Positions 41,864 through 50,748 of a stretch of 64,000 bases of DNA are shown here, one piece after another. A program made the translations under genes and the position numbers. The notes beneath the pieces were generated by a model. The model saw only the letters and a program-made list of their open reading frames with translations. It was not told where the DNA came from and made no database searches. The stretch is from assembly GCF_050496765.1 (NCBI RefSeq), contig NZ_JBNWEO010000005.1, forward strand, positions 62,001-126,000, in the 5' to 3' direction. Every line of letters begins with the position of its first letter. Position 1 is the stretch's first letter. Source of the stretch: JAEVLT01 sp050496765. GTDB taxonomy: Bacteria; Bacillota; Bacilli; Bacillales; Cytobacillaceae.

Positions 41864-41888
41864 GATCCATATATTTTTGCGCTTCCAT

Positions 41889-42321
41889 CCTTTTCACCCC
41901 CGAATTTCTTGGTACTTAAATAGAATAGCAGCCAATATACGGGTGGGTCTATGGCAACCTTTTTGCAGTATTCTATATTAAGAAGCTAAATAAAAAATAG
42001 TTTCCTGAGGGAAAATACACACCCATTAAGTAGAAAATCTTTAACATAAAAAGAAAGTAATTTCAACTAAAAAACTAACATAATGCGAATTTAAATTTTA
42101 CAATAATGTGTCTAAAATTCGAACGTTTTGTGAACTGGAAGAAAAATTGTTTTGGAAGGCTTTTCAGTAGGTTGCATTCAAAATAGAATGAAAGCAATGC
42201 CTTACTAAATTATTGTGTAAACGTCTTTAGAAAAGGTTGTGGTAAAAACTTTATAAGCGAAAAGTTATTGTTAGGCAAGCGATATAACCTTTTATATCGA
42301 AAAGGGAAAGGAGTGTAAAAA
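41889..42321 (+). promoter_or_regulatory. qox upstream region with leader hairpin
   Basis: This 433-bp AT-rich gap holds no gene. CGATATAA-CCTT-TTATATCG (42280-42299), a perfect 8-bp hairpin, lies just before the qoxA ribosome site AAAGGAG and could affect translation. I could not pick a convincing promoter. Confidence 0.45.
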
Positions 42322-43215
42322 ATGAAGTTGATTTCTTGGAAAAAACTCTCAGTTATAAGTTTACTAGTAGTATTAATCGGCGTTTTATCAGGATGCAGCG
42401 AAAGTTATGTCGTCTTAAATCCAAAAGGACCTGTTGGCGATACTCAGCTAAATTTGATTGTTCTCTCAACAATTATTTTAGGGGTTTTTATTGTCCCGGT
42501 ACTGTTGTTCTTCTTTTATGTTATTTTTCGCTATCGTGACAAAAAAGGTAACAAAGCTGCATACAAACCAGAGTGGGATGACAATAAGTGGTTAGAAATA
42601 GTCTGGTGGGGGATTCCCATTCTCGTCATCGTAGTTCTTAGTGCGTATGCAGTTAGAGATACGTTTGCCCTCGCTAAATCACCGTCACCAGAAAAAAAAC
42701 CGATGACCATTCAAGTTACTTCACTCGATTGGAAATGGTTGTTTTTGTACCCGGAAGAAGGGATTGCTACGGTTAACTATATCGAGATACCGACGGATCG
42801 GCCGATCCAATTTGAATTAACTGCGGATGCTCCAATTAATTCGTTTTGGATTCCGCAATTAGGTGGTCAAAAATACACTTTGCCAGGCAAAAAGTTGCAG
42901 CTTTGGTTAGAAGCAGATAAGGCGGGCACCTATTACGGGACGGCTAATAACTTTAGTGGTGAAGGCTTTACCGATATGAAATTTACCGTAGTTGCCAAAG
43001 CAGACAAGGAGTTCAATAAATGGGTAAAAGAAGTGAAAGCTGGATCCAAAGCATTAACAATGGATGGTTATGCAAAATTGAGTAAACCAGGTATTGAAGA
43101 AAGACAAGAATTTGCGGCCTATCCAAAAGATTTGTTTACCATAATTATGAACAAAAATGGCGGTCGCTATTATCAAAGCAATCAAAGAGAATCAGAAAAG
43201 ATGAGTAATCCATAG
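42322..43215 (+). CDS. qoxA: Cytochrome aa3 quinol oxidase subunit II
   Basis: A 297-aa lipoprotein: signal LLVVLIGVLSGCSE gives a lipidated Cys near residue 25, then two membrane helices (LNLIVLSTIILGVFIVPVLL; WGIPILVIVVLSAYAV), then an extracytoplasmic cupredoxin domain (DWKWLFLYPEEGI). The Cys/His ligands of the CuA centre are absent (AGTYYGTANNFSGEGF), so it takes electrons from quinol, not cytochrome c. AAAGGAG precedes the ATG. It heads qoxABCD. Confidence 0.94.
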   Translation: MKLISWKKLSVISLLVVLIGVLSGCSESYVVLNPKGPVGDTQLNLIVLSTIILGVFIVPVLLFFFYVIFRYRDKKGNKAAYKPEWDDNKWLEIVWWGIPILVIVVLSAYAVRDTFALAKSPSPEKKPMTIQVTSLDWKWLFLYPEEGIATVNYIEIPTDRPIQFELTADAPINSFWIPQLGGQKYTLPGKKLQLWLEADKAGTYYGTANNFSGEGFTDMKFTVVAKADKEFNKWVKEVKAGSKALTMDGYAKLSKPGIEERQEFAAYPKDLFTIIMNKNGGRYYQSNQRESEKMSNP

Positions 43216-43234
43216 TTTTGGGGGAGGAGAAAAA

Positions 43235-45196
43235 ATGTTGGAAAAGATTCAAGCATTTGCATCGGATTTTTTTGTGACTGGAAATCCGATGATATATGGT
43301 GCTGATGTATCAATTGCTTTAACGCTGATCGCGATTGTTTTTTTGCTTACTTATTTTAAAAAATGGGGTTGGCTATGGAGAGAGTGGCTAACGACTGTTG
43401 ATCACAAGAAAATAGGGATCATGTATTTTATTGCCTCTTTATTAATGTTATTTCGTGGGGGAATTGATGCACTGTTAATGCGAACTCAGCTGGCAGCTCC
43501 GAATATGAAGCTTTTAAATTCTGAGCATTACAATCAAATTTTTACTACCCATGGTACGATTATGATTCTTTTTATGGCGATGCCTTTGATGTTCGCCTTG
43601 TTTAATATGGTTGTTCCACTTCAAATCGGTGCAAGGGACGTAGCCTATCCATTTTTAAATGCGGTTAGTTTTTGGCTGTTCTTTTTTGGCGCGATGCTGT
43701 TCAACTTATCGTTTGTGATCGGTGGTTCTCCTGATGCCGGTTGGCTTAGTTATACTCCGTTATCAGAGAATCAATACAGCCCGGGTCCGGGACAAAACTT
43801 CTACATCTGGGGAATTCAAATTTCCGGTATTGGAAGTTTAGCAACGGGAATTAACTTTTTGGTCACCATTTTAAAAATGCGCGCGCCTGGAATGAAATTG
43901 ATGAAAATGCCGATGTTTAGCTGGTCTGTTCTTTCGAGTTGCATTATTATCATTTTTGCCTTTCCGATTTTAACGGTCACGCTTGCTTTATTGTTTGTGG
44001 ATCGCTATTTTGGTGCTCATTTCTTTACGATTGATGGGGGTGGAAATCCCATGTATTATATCAACCTAATTTGGATGTGGGGCCACCCTGAAGTGTATAT
44101 TGTCATTCTTCCAGCATTTGGAGTCTTTTCTGAGGTTGTAAGTACGTTTGCCAAAAAGAAAATTTTTGGCTATAAATCAATGGTGTTTGCCTTGCTAAGC
44201 ATTAGTATTCTTTCATTTTTAACATGGGTTCATCATTTCTTTACGATGGCTTCTTCGACAGTGGATGCATTTTTTGCCGTAACCACAATGGCTGTTGCGA
44301 TTCCAACAGGAGTGAAGGTTTTTAACTGGATATTTACAATGTACAAAGGCCGTGTGGAATTTAAAACACCAATGCTTTGGACGTTTGCATTCATTCCAAC
44401 TTTTCTGGTTGGTGGGGCGACAGGGGTAATGCTAGCGGTTGCACCTGCAGACTTTCAATACCACAATAGCTATTTTCTAATTGCTCATTTTCACCAAGTA
44501 TTAATCGGAGGAGTCGTATTTGGTTTCTTTTCGGGTGTTTATTATTGGTGGCCGAAAATCTTTGGTTTTAAATTAAGTGAGAAAATTGGAAAATGGGCTT
44601 TCTGGTTCTGGGTTATCGGTTTTTATGGTACCTTTATGCCGCAATATGCATTGGGGTTCATGGGGATGCCGCGCCGTGTTTACACATATAGCTGGGATAT
44701 GGGCTGGGCTCCGTTAAATCTCATTTCAACAATTGGGTCTTTCCTTATGGGAGTTGGTTTCTTATTCCAAGTGTATCAAATTCTCCATGGTATAAAGTAT
44801 GGGAAAAAGGATACTACGGGAGATCCTTGGAATGGACGTACATTAGAATGGTCGATTCCTTCACCTGCACCAGCTTATAATTTTGCTGTCATTCCTCAAG
44901 TAGAGGAACAAGATGATTGGTGGTATAAGAAGCAAAATGGAATTAAGACCTATAAAAAAGAGGAGAAATATAAACCTATTCATATGCCAAAGGATTCTGG
45001 CATTCCGTTTATTATGGGTGCCTTCTGGTTTATTGCCGGATTTGGTTTCGTATTTGAGTGGAATTGGCTGGCGATTCCAGGATTGATGGGTGTAGTTGTT
45101 TCCTTACTTGTGCGTTATTTTCAAAATGATACAGATTACTATATTTCTGCTGAAGAAGTAGAAAAAACAGAAGCCATCGCGGGGGGTGCCCATTAA
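43235..45196 (+). CDS. qoxB: Cytochrome aa3 quinol oxidase subunit I
   Basis: The 653-aa catalytic subunit carrying heme a, heme a3 and CuB. TVDHKKIGIMYFIAS begins the core; THGTIMILFMAMP has a heme-ligand His; WMWGHPEVYIVILPAFG near residue 280 carries CuB His and the cross-linked Tyr; WVHHFFTM supplies two further CuB His; and FHQVLIGGV has heme-binding His. It reduces oxygen and pumps protons. The stop overlaps qoxC by one base. Confidence 0.96.
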   Translation: MLEKIQAFASDFFVTGNPMIYGADVSIALTLIAIVFLLTYFKKWGWLWREWLTTVDHKKIGIMYFIASLLMLFRGGIDALLMRTQLAAPNMKLLNSEHYNQIFTTHGTIMILFMAMPLMFALFNMVVPLQIGARDVAYPFLNAVSFWLFFFGAMLFNLSFVIGGSPDAGWLSYTPLSENQYSPGPGQNFYIWGIQISGIGSLATGINFLVTILKMRAPGMKLMKMPMFSWSVLSSCIIIIFAFPILTVTLALLFVDRYFGAHFFTIDGGGNPMYYINLIWMWGHPEVYIVILPAFGVFSEVVSTFAKKKIFGYKSMVFALLSISILSFLTWVHHFFTMASSTVDAFFAVTTMAVAIPTGVKVFNWIFTMYKGRVEFKTPMLWTFAFIPTFLVGGATGVMLAVAPADFQYHNSYFLIAHFHQVLIGGVVFGFFSGVYYWWPKIFGFKLSEKIGKWAFWFWVIGFYGTFMPQYALGFMGMPRRVYTYSWDMGWAPLNLISTIGSFLMGVGFLFQVYQILHGIKYGKKDTTGDPWNGRTLEWSIPSPAPAYNFAVIPQVEEQDDWWYKKQNGIKTYKKEEKYKPIHMPKDSGIPFIMGAFWFIAGFGFVFEWNWLAIPGLMGVVVSLLVRYFQNDTDYYISAEEVEKTEAIAGGAH

Positions 45197-45807
45197 TGGA
45201 ACAGACACTGTCCCATCCGAACTCTCATAGCCATGAAGAACATGGACATGATGAAGGTTCACTAAGAATTTTTGGATTTTGGATTTTTCTGATTACCGAC
45301 CTAATTTTATTTTCCGTTTTGTTTGCTACGTATGCGATATTGAAGAACCGATTTAATGGGGGACCTACTGGTCAAGAATTATTTGAGGTTCCGATCTTTG
45401 TCGCGGAGACCTTTCTTCTTTTGACAAGCAGTTTTACAAGCGGCCTTGCCATCTCGGCTTTAAAGAAAGGACATAAGCAAAGTGTTATCGGATGGTTGAT
45501 TGTTACCATTATCTTTGGATTAGGATTTATTGGTTTAGAAATAAGAGAATTTGCTAGTTTTGTGAATGAGGGTGCTACGATTTCAACGAGTGCATTTCTA
45601 TCAGCTTTCTTTGTTTTGGTTGGTACGCATGGAATTCACGTATCTGCAGGCATTGTGTGGATGGCAAGTGCAACAATACAATTAATGCGAAACGGAATCA
45701 ATGAAGTAACTAGCCGGAAGATTACAATCGTAAGCTTATACTGGCACTTCCTCGATGTAGTTTGGATCTTTATCTTTACGGTAGTTTATCTGATGGGGGT
45801 GATGTAA
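45196..45807 (+). CDS. qoxC: Cytochrome aa3 quinol oxidase subunit III
   Basis: A 203-aa membrane protein with five predicted helices. It starts with a His-rich cytoplasmic arm (HPNSHSHEEHGHDEG), then GFWIFLITDLILFSVLFATY, FVAETFLLLTSSFTSGLA, GTHGIHVSAGIVWM and YWHFLDVVWIFIFTVVY, all typical of COX3-like subunits. It is coupled to qoxB by the shared A of TAATG and to qoxD. Confidence 0.95.
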   Translation: MEQTLSHPNSHSHEEHGHDEGSLRIFGFWIFLITDLILFSVLFATYAILKNRFNGGPTGQELFEVPIFVAETFLLLTSSFTSGLAISALKKGHKQSVIGWLIVTIIFGLGFIGLEIREFASFVNEGATISTSAFLSAFFVLVGTHGIHVSAGIVWMASATIQLMRNGINEVTSRKITIVSLYWHFLDVVWIFIFTVVYLMGVM

Positions 45808-45808
45808 A

Positions 45809-46108
45809 GTGAAAGTGGAAAATAAGCAAGAACATCATTCGTTAGAAAAGTCATATGTGACTGGATATGTGATTTCCATCTTGTTAACCATTATTCCTCT
45901 TGTACTCGTTTTAAATCATATGTTGGAAAAAGTGTACCTAATTGTTTTTATATTGGTGGCCGCTTGTTTCCAATTTGTCGTTCAAATTTATTATTTTATG
46001 CACTTAAAAGAGAACAAAAACAGGGTCTATATCATATTAGCTTTGACGGTTGGTATTTTTATCGTGGTTACTGTTATTGGCGGGTCTGTATGGGTCATGA
46101 ATTATTAA
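45809..46108 (+). CDS. qoxD: Cytochrome aa3 quinol oxidase subunit IV
   Basis: A 99-aa protein with three membrane helices (GYVISILLTIIPLVLVLNHM; VYLIVFILVAACFQFVVQ; IILALTVGIFIVVTVIGGS), and YYFMHLKENKN between the second and third. It starts with GTG one base after the qoxC stop. It likely assists CuB binding and assembly, as in related oxidases. Confidence 0.92.
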   Translation: MKVENKQEHHSLEKSYVTGYVISILLTIIPLVLVLNHMLEKVYLIVFILVAACFQFVVQIYYFMHLKENKNRVYIILALTVGIFIVVTVIGGSVWVMNY

Positions 46109-46207
46109 AGGTTGGAAAAATAGGCAATGCGCTGGGTCGTCTCCCTCGCATTTGCCTTTTTAATAAAAAATAGGAAACTAGCAGAACTAGAGAGGTAGGT
46201 GTTTTAA

Positions 46208-46558
46208 ATGATCAAGCGAAGGAGATCCCTTCTTTATCTATTTTTCACTTTTATTGGTTTAATAGGGTTTCAAAATCCTGTTTTTGCTAACCATGCCGGA
46301 GCAATTGAAATTTCCAAAAATACGTATTCTGTTTTTTTATATATCATGATTGCTCTTGGAATTTTGATCATCCTTGTTGTTGTTCGAATTCAAAAGTTAA
46401 CAAAGCAAGTAAAAGATTTGCTTGTTAAAGGGCAATCAGCCGAGGATTTGCGTTATCAGCGGAAATTTTTATCAGTTGCTTCCATTATGCTCATCATCGG
46501 GTTTTTGTCTATGGGAGCTATTTACTTTTTTTTAAGGTCTGCGGCGGGCTACCATTAA
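46208..46558 (+). CDS. Small membrane protein of unknown function in the qox cluster
   Basis: A 116-aa protein with an N-terminal signal-like helix ending PVFA, a short extracytoplasmic stretch (NHAGAIEISKNTYS), a helix (VFLYIMIALGILIILVVVRI), a cytoplasmic loop and a last helix (VASIMLIIGFLSMGAIYFFL). I do not recognise the family. Its position between qoxD and the heme A synthase relative points to oxidase assembly. AGAGAGGTAGG lies upstream of the ATG. Confidence 0.7.
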   Translation: MIKRRRSLLYLFFTFIGLIGFQNPVFANHAGAIEISKNTYSVFLYIMIALGILIILVVVRIQKLTKQVKDLLVKGQSAEDLRYQRKFLSVASIMLIIGFLSMGAIYFFLRSAAGYH

Positions 46559-46637
46559 AATAACAATATTTCTTACATTACTGAAACAGTTCGGCAAGAG
46601 CATGGTAACTTTGACAAAATGATAGGATGATACGTTT

Positions 46638-47498
46638 ATGAAAAATAAGTTTTCCTTGTTTACTGTCCTTATGACAATCGTGGCACTGATTATTGGAAAT
46701 TTAGTCGTTGCGACAAATTCCGGTGATGCATGTGGTTCTGATTGGCCAAAGTGTAATGGCACGTTTTTTCCTAATATTACAAATGGTCAAATATTAGTTG
46801 AATACTCGCATCGAATTTTCACCACGCTGCTTGGATTTGTTATTCTTCTCAATGCCATTTTTGCGTGGTTTCAGCTAAGAAAGAAAAAAACGAAATGGCT
46901 GGCAGTCTTATCTTTCTTCCTCCTGGGATTGCAGTCGATCGTGGGTGGATTAAACGTTCTCTTAGGCACACCGGTTGGATTTACCTTTTTCGATGTGACC
47001 GTTAGTCTTCTTTTGCTGATTTCAGTCATAGATCTTCATTATGCGTTAGTAAATCAAGATGGTGTGGCAGCGATCAAACAGGGGAAATCAAGCTTTTTTA
47101 AATCGGCTAATTTTATCTTGCTCTTTATAATGCTGGAGACCTTGATTGGTGCAATTTTCAAACATCCGAGATTTAGTAAACTTCTTTATGGCAATTATAC
47201 TGGCGAAGTATTGATTAACAGCCGGGTGTTGGCGCAATTTCTTTACTTTGTTCATGGTTTCTTAGGGTTGGCTTTGGTGCTCACGACTGCCTATCTAATG
47301 TTCTTGGCGTTTAAAACCAATCAGTATCGATTTAGATTGTCTTTATTAGTGGCGGCCTTAGTTATTACCACGTTTTTTGGCTTTTTGACCAATGCGCTTC
47401 AATTAAGCCCGGCAGCATCTTCTTTTCATATGATTTTTACGATCATCAGTATTTCGATTGCTGCCTCAATTTCTGCACGGGAACGGCTAAGAGTGTAA
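46638..47498 (+). CDS. ctaA: CtaA/COX15-type heme A synthase
   Basis: A 286-aa protein with eight hydrophobic helices. NSGDACGSDWPKCNG near residue 30 is the CtaA-type extracytoplasmic Cys pair, and VEYSHRIFTTLLG near residue 55 carries the EYSHR heme-ligand motif; VHGFLGLALV and SSFHMIFTI supply further histidines. It oxidises heme O to heme A for the neighbouring aa3 oxidase. No ctaB is visible, so heme O must come from another locus. It is more divergent than housekeeping CtaA, so it may be a second copy. Confidence 0.85.
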   Translation: MKNKFSLFTVLMTIVALIIGNLVVATNSGDACGSDWPKCNGTFFPNITNGQILVEYSHRIFTTLLGFVILLNAIFAWFQLRKKKTKWLAVLSFFLLGLQSIVGGLNVLLGTPVGFTFFDVTVSLLLLISVIDLHYALVNQDGVAAIKQGKSSFFKSANFILLFIMLETLIGAIFKHPRFSKLLYGNYTGEVLINSRVLAQFLYFVHGFLGLALVLTTAYLMFLAFKTNQYRFRLSLLVAALVITTFFGFLTNALQLSPAASSFHMIFTIISISIAASISARERLRV

Positions 47499-47531
47499 GT
47501 TGTGAATGTTTAGATTTTTTTTCAATAGGTG

Positions 47532-47562
47532 AAAGCCCCTGGTACAATCCAGGGGCTTTTCT
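47532..47562. terminator. Bidirectional terminator between ctaA and the second metal ATPase
   Basis: AAAGCCCCTGG, loop TACAAT, CCAGGGGCTTTT: an 11-bp stem between convergent genes. Confidence 0.88.
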
Positions 47563-47596
47563 GTTTAGAGAATCAAACTTCTGCTAATCTATCTAT

Positions 47597-50008
47597 TTAG
47601 TTTTTAACCTGCAATACCCTCATTGCGTTTAGGACAGCAAGAAGGGTAACTCCTACATCAGAAAAGACTGCTTCCCACATTGTAGCGAAACCAAATGCCC
47701 CGAACAATAGTACGATACCTTTTACGCCAAGAGCAAAAACAATGTTTTGCCAGACAATTCGACGAGTTCGTTTGGCGATGTTAATTGCTGTCGGTATTTT
47801 TGAAGGTTCATCTGTCATAATCACAATATCAGCAGCTTCAATCGCTGCATCTGAACCTAATCCGCCCATTGCCATTCCGACATCTGCACGGGCGAGTACT
47901 GGAGTATCATTAATACCATCCCCTACGAAGATGATCTTTTCCTTTGGAAGTTTTTGGGCATCGAGCTTTTCAATTTCTTCTACTTTATTTTGTGGCAGTA
48001 ACTCTGCATGGACTTCGTCAACGCCTAATTTTTGACCAACAAAATCGCCAACAGCCTGCGCATCTCCAGTTAGCATGATAGTCTTCTTGATACCGAGTCC
48101 TTTGAGCGTGCGAATGGCTGCTTCAGAATCTTCCTTAACCTGGTCAGAAATAACAATATATCCGCCATATTGTTTATCAACAGCTACATGAACAACGGTT
48201 CCAATCTCATAAGGCATATCAAAGACAATCTTTTCTTTGCTCATAAGCTTGGCATTTCCAGCTAGAACCGTTTTGCCTGCAACTGTAACTTTGATCCCGT
48301 GCCCAGAGATTTCATTGTAGTCTTCGATCCACTCTTCATTAAGCTCTTTCCCATATGCCTTCCGAATGGAAAGGGCAATTGGGTGGTTTGAATGGAATTC
48401 AGCAAGTGCTGCGTATTGTACTAATTCTTCGTTGGTAAATGGCTCTTTTGGTTTGATGTTTGTGACTTCAAAAACACCTTTTGTCAAAGTCCCTGTTTTG
48501 TCAAAAACAATGTATTTGACATCATTTAATGCTTCTAAATAATTACTGCCTTTTACAAGAATTCCCGATTTTGAAGATGCGCCAATTCCCCCAAAGAATC
48601 CTAATGGGATTGAGACCACAAGAGCGCACGGACATGAAATAACTAAAAATACAAGTGCTCGGTAAATCCATTCTGAGAAGGTAGCACCACTAATAACCAG
48701 TGGTGGAATAAACGCCAATGCCGCTGCAACAATGACAACAACTGGTGTGTAGTAACGGGCAAACTTTGTGATGAAATTTTCCGTTGGCGCTTTCCGGCTG
48801 CTGGCATTTTGAACTAATTCAAGAATTTTTGAGACAGTGGACTCGCCGAATTCCTTGGTCACTTCAACGGTTAATACACCGTTTTTGTTAATACAGCCGC
48901 TTAACACATCGTTGCCGACTTCCACTTCACGCGGTACGGATTCACCTGTTAAAGCAGAAGTATCGACCATTGAACTGCCTTCGATCACCTTTCCATCTAA
49001 TGGAATCTTTTCGCCGGGTTTAATGATAATAAAATCTCCTATTTTCACTTCTTCTGGAGATACCTTTATGACTTCCGATCCGCGCTTGACATTTGCAGAA
49101 TCGGGGCGAATATCCATCAAGGCACTGATTGATTTACGCGAACGATTCACGGCAATGCTTTGAAATAGTTCTCCGATTTGGTAGAACAGCATAACCGCTA
49201 CACCTTCAGGGTATTGTTGAATGGCAAAGGCACCAACTGTTGCAAGTGCCATTAAGAAGTTCTCATCAAATACTTGCCCTCTAATTATATTTTTTATGGC
49301 GCGTAAAACAATATCTCCGCCGATTAGCAAATAGGAAATCACAAACAGCCCTAATTCCATCATTCCAGATACAGGAGCAAGGAGGCCGGCTGCGCCAAAA
49401 ATAGCGCCTATCCCTAAGCGTATGACCAAATTATTTGTATCATTACTGCTATGCGCGTGACTATGCCCATGGCTATGATCATGATCGTGACCTTGATTGT
49501 CGGTATGGGTATGGCTGGCTGTTGATTCGGGAATGACCTCTACCTCCGGTTCCAGCCGTTTGATTACTTTTTTAGCCTCATCTTCAATTTGATCCAATGC
49601 TTCTGGATTGTTTGTAACCAAGACGAGCTTGTTGGAAACAAAATCAACTGTTGAGGATTTGACACCTTCAATCTTTCCGACTCCACGTTCAATTTTTGCT
49701 GCACAGTTCGCGCAATCCAGGCCATTCAGCAGAAAACTGCGAGTAGCAGTACCTCTTTTTGAATTTGTTTTTTCCACTAGCGTAATGGCCGGCTCTAACT
49801 TTTTCACTTTTTTCTTTACTTCAGAGACAACTTCTGTTTCTTGGGTTGATTCAGTTTCTACTGTTAGCGTCTTATTGACAAAGTTTACAGAAGCTGAAGA
49901 AACGCCATCTATTTTTTTTACGCCATTTTCAATTTTCATGGCACAGTTGGCGCAGTCGAGTCCTTCAAGGATAATTTCTCGTCTGACTTTTGCAATTGAT
50001 TTTCCCAT
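47597..50008 (-). CDS. Zn/Cd/Co-exporting P1B-type ATPase with two HMA domains
   Basis: An 803-aa metal pump. Two N-terminal metal-binding domains keep both cysteines (LEGLDCANCAMKIENG near residue 12; LNGLDCANCAAKIERG near 94). A His/Asp linker follows (HTHTDNQGHDHDHSHGHSH). SCPCALVVSIPLG marks the membrane metal site, FDKTGTLTKG the phosphorylation site and GDGINDTPVLARAD the hinge. It is a ZntA/CadA type, functionally overlapping the damaged cadA at 34.8 kb. ATG follows GAGAGGAG. A CzrA-type operator sits at its promoter. Confidence 0.94.
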   Translation of the reverse strand: MGKSIAKVRREIILEGLDCANCAMKIENGVKKIDGVSSASVNFVNKTLTVETESTQETEVVSEVKKKVKKLEPAITLVEKTNSKRGTATRSFLLNGLDCANCAAKIERGVGKIEGVKSSTVDFVSNKLVLVTNNPEALDQIEDEAKKVIKRLEPEVEVIPESTASHTHTDNQGHDHDHSHGHSHAHSSNDTNNLVIRLGIGAIFGAAGLLAPVSGMMELGLFVISYLLIGGDIVLRAIKNIIRGQVFDENFLMALATVGAFAIQQYPEGVAVMLFYQIGELFQSIAVNRSRKSISALMDIRPDSANVKRGSEVIKVSPEEVKIGDFIIIKPGEKIPLDGKVIEGSSMVDTSALTGESVPREVEVGNDVLSGCINKNGVLTVEVTKEFGESTVSKILELVQNASSRKAPTENFITKFARYYTPVVVIVAAALAFIPPLVISGATFSEWIYRALVFLVISCPCALVVSIPLGFFGGIGASSKSGILVKGSNYLEALNDVKYIVFDKTGTLTKGVFEVTNIKPKEPFTNEELVQYAALAEFHSNHPIALSIRKAYGKELNEEWIEDYNEISGHGIKVTVAGKTVLAGNAKLMSKEKIVFDMPYEIGTVVHVAVDKQYGGYIVISDQVKEDSEAAIRTLKGLGIKKTIMLTGDAQAVGDFVGQKLGVDEVHAELLPQNKVEEIEKLDAQKLPKEKIIFVGDGINDTPVLARADVGMAMGGLGSDAAIEAADIVIMTDEPSKIPTAINIAKRTRRIVWQNIVFALGVKGIVLLFGAFGFATMWEAVFSDVGVTLLAVLNAMRVLQVKN

Positions 50009-50049
50009 GTTGATTCTCCTCTCTTTTCAAATTGGTCTATATAATTGTG

Positions 50050-50103
50050 TATATGAGCAATTACTCATATAATTATTATATGTTCATGCATCAATTTCGT
50101 CAA
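50050..50103 (-). promoter_or_regulatory. Promoter and ArsR/SmtB-type operator of the two-HMA metal ATPase
   Basis: On the minus strand TTGACG (50103-50098), 17 nt, TATAAT (50080-50075). Immediately downstream, TATATGAG-CAATTA-CTCATATA (50050-50071) contains TGAGCA-AT-TACTCA, the SmtB/CzrA-family 6-2-6 palindrome. It is probably bound by the CzrA-like protein encoded at 50749. Confidence 0.85.
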
Positions 50104-50312
50104 TGAAAATAACAAATAGGTTCAAAGCAAAATATTGCAGTTTATATGTAAATGTGAGAATATTTCCATGTATTAAATATTTTCAAATTAAAACCAAATG
50201 ATAATCGAAAGGTGTTGATAAAAACATAGAAGGCGAATGTCATTCTTTTTTCTGTGAATGAATAGAAAATAGGGGAGACAGCGTAGTATAAAAACAAATT
50301 GGAGGGAATTGA

Positions 50313-50555
50313 ATGTCACATCACAATGATCACCACGGACATCATGGCCATCATCACGACGATCATCATGGGCACCATCACAGCAGCCACGGACATCATC
50401 ACGATGACCATCATGAGCATCATCAAGAAAATAGCCATTTAAGCCATCATCATAGCAGTCACCACAAACATCATGGGGGATGTCTTCATGTTTTTGCTCT
50501 AATGATTGGTGGAGCAAGTTTCGTCGTATTTGCCATTTCAAAACTTTTCATCTAG
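50313..50555 (+). CDS. Histidine-rich small membrane-anchored protein
   Basis: An 80-aa protein in which 31 residues are His, in HH and HHH runs spaced by Asp, Gly and Ser from residue 3 to 55. A single C-terminal hydrophobic helix follows (FALMIGGASFVVFAISKLFI). GGAGGGAATTG precedes the ATG. It lies between a Zn/Cd ATPase and a CzrA-type repressor, so a zinc, nickel or cobalt buffering role at the membrane is reasonable, but the family is not recognised. Confidence 0.78.
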   Translation: MSHHNDHHGHHGHHHDDHHGHHHSSHGHHHDDHHEHHQENSHLSHHHSSHHKHHGGCLHVFALMIGGASFVVFAISKLFI

Positions 50556-50585
50556 CTAGAAGTTCTCATCACGCCCCATTGCGGA

Positions 50586-50616
50586 AAAGCCCACTGGGTC
50601 AATACCAGGGGGCTTT
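50586..50616 (+). terminator. Terminator of the His-rich gene
   Basis: AAAGCCCACTGG pairs with CCAGGGGGCTTT (one mismatch) around a 7-nt loop. The T-run is short. Confidence 0.6.
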
Positions 50617-50748
50617 CGCTTATAGTGCGAATGGCAAAATAAACAATTGTTTGTCATCTTACATGGGCTATTAAAGACAATTTATTTATTGTGAGTTTTC
50701 CATTAGCTGCAATGGATGATGAAGATTTAAGCGAAAGCCTTAGTAGGA

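Larger units (their letters stand above)
38703..41888 (-). pseudogene. Cation diffusion facilitator transporter gene split by two insertion sequences
   Basis: Three pieces rejoin in frame: 41888-41864 (ATG behind GGGGGTGAAAAGG; MEAQKYMDL), 41218-40866 (KLGERGAIISITAYVALSII through PDIVAAYVGIF) and 39194-38703 (AAIAMYFVYRYNKKLAIKI to the stop). They total 870 nt, 289 aa once the IS200-type element and the ISLre2 element plus one 9-bp duplication are removed. CDF metal sites remain (LKADGLNNTTD, MASAKDNISD), with GHWKSETIASM and a C-terminal cytoplasmic domain. It was probably a Zn/Cd/Mn exporter linked to cadCA; it should now be inactive unless the elements excise. Confidence 0.92.

Noticed and set aside
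42220..42240. CcpA cre-like site TGTAAACGTCTTTA upstream of qoxA
   Set aside because: It has several mismatches to the consensus, including in the conserved right half.
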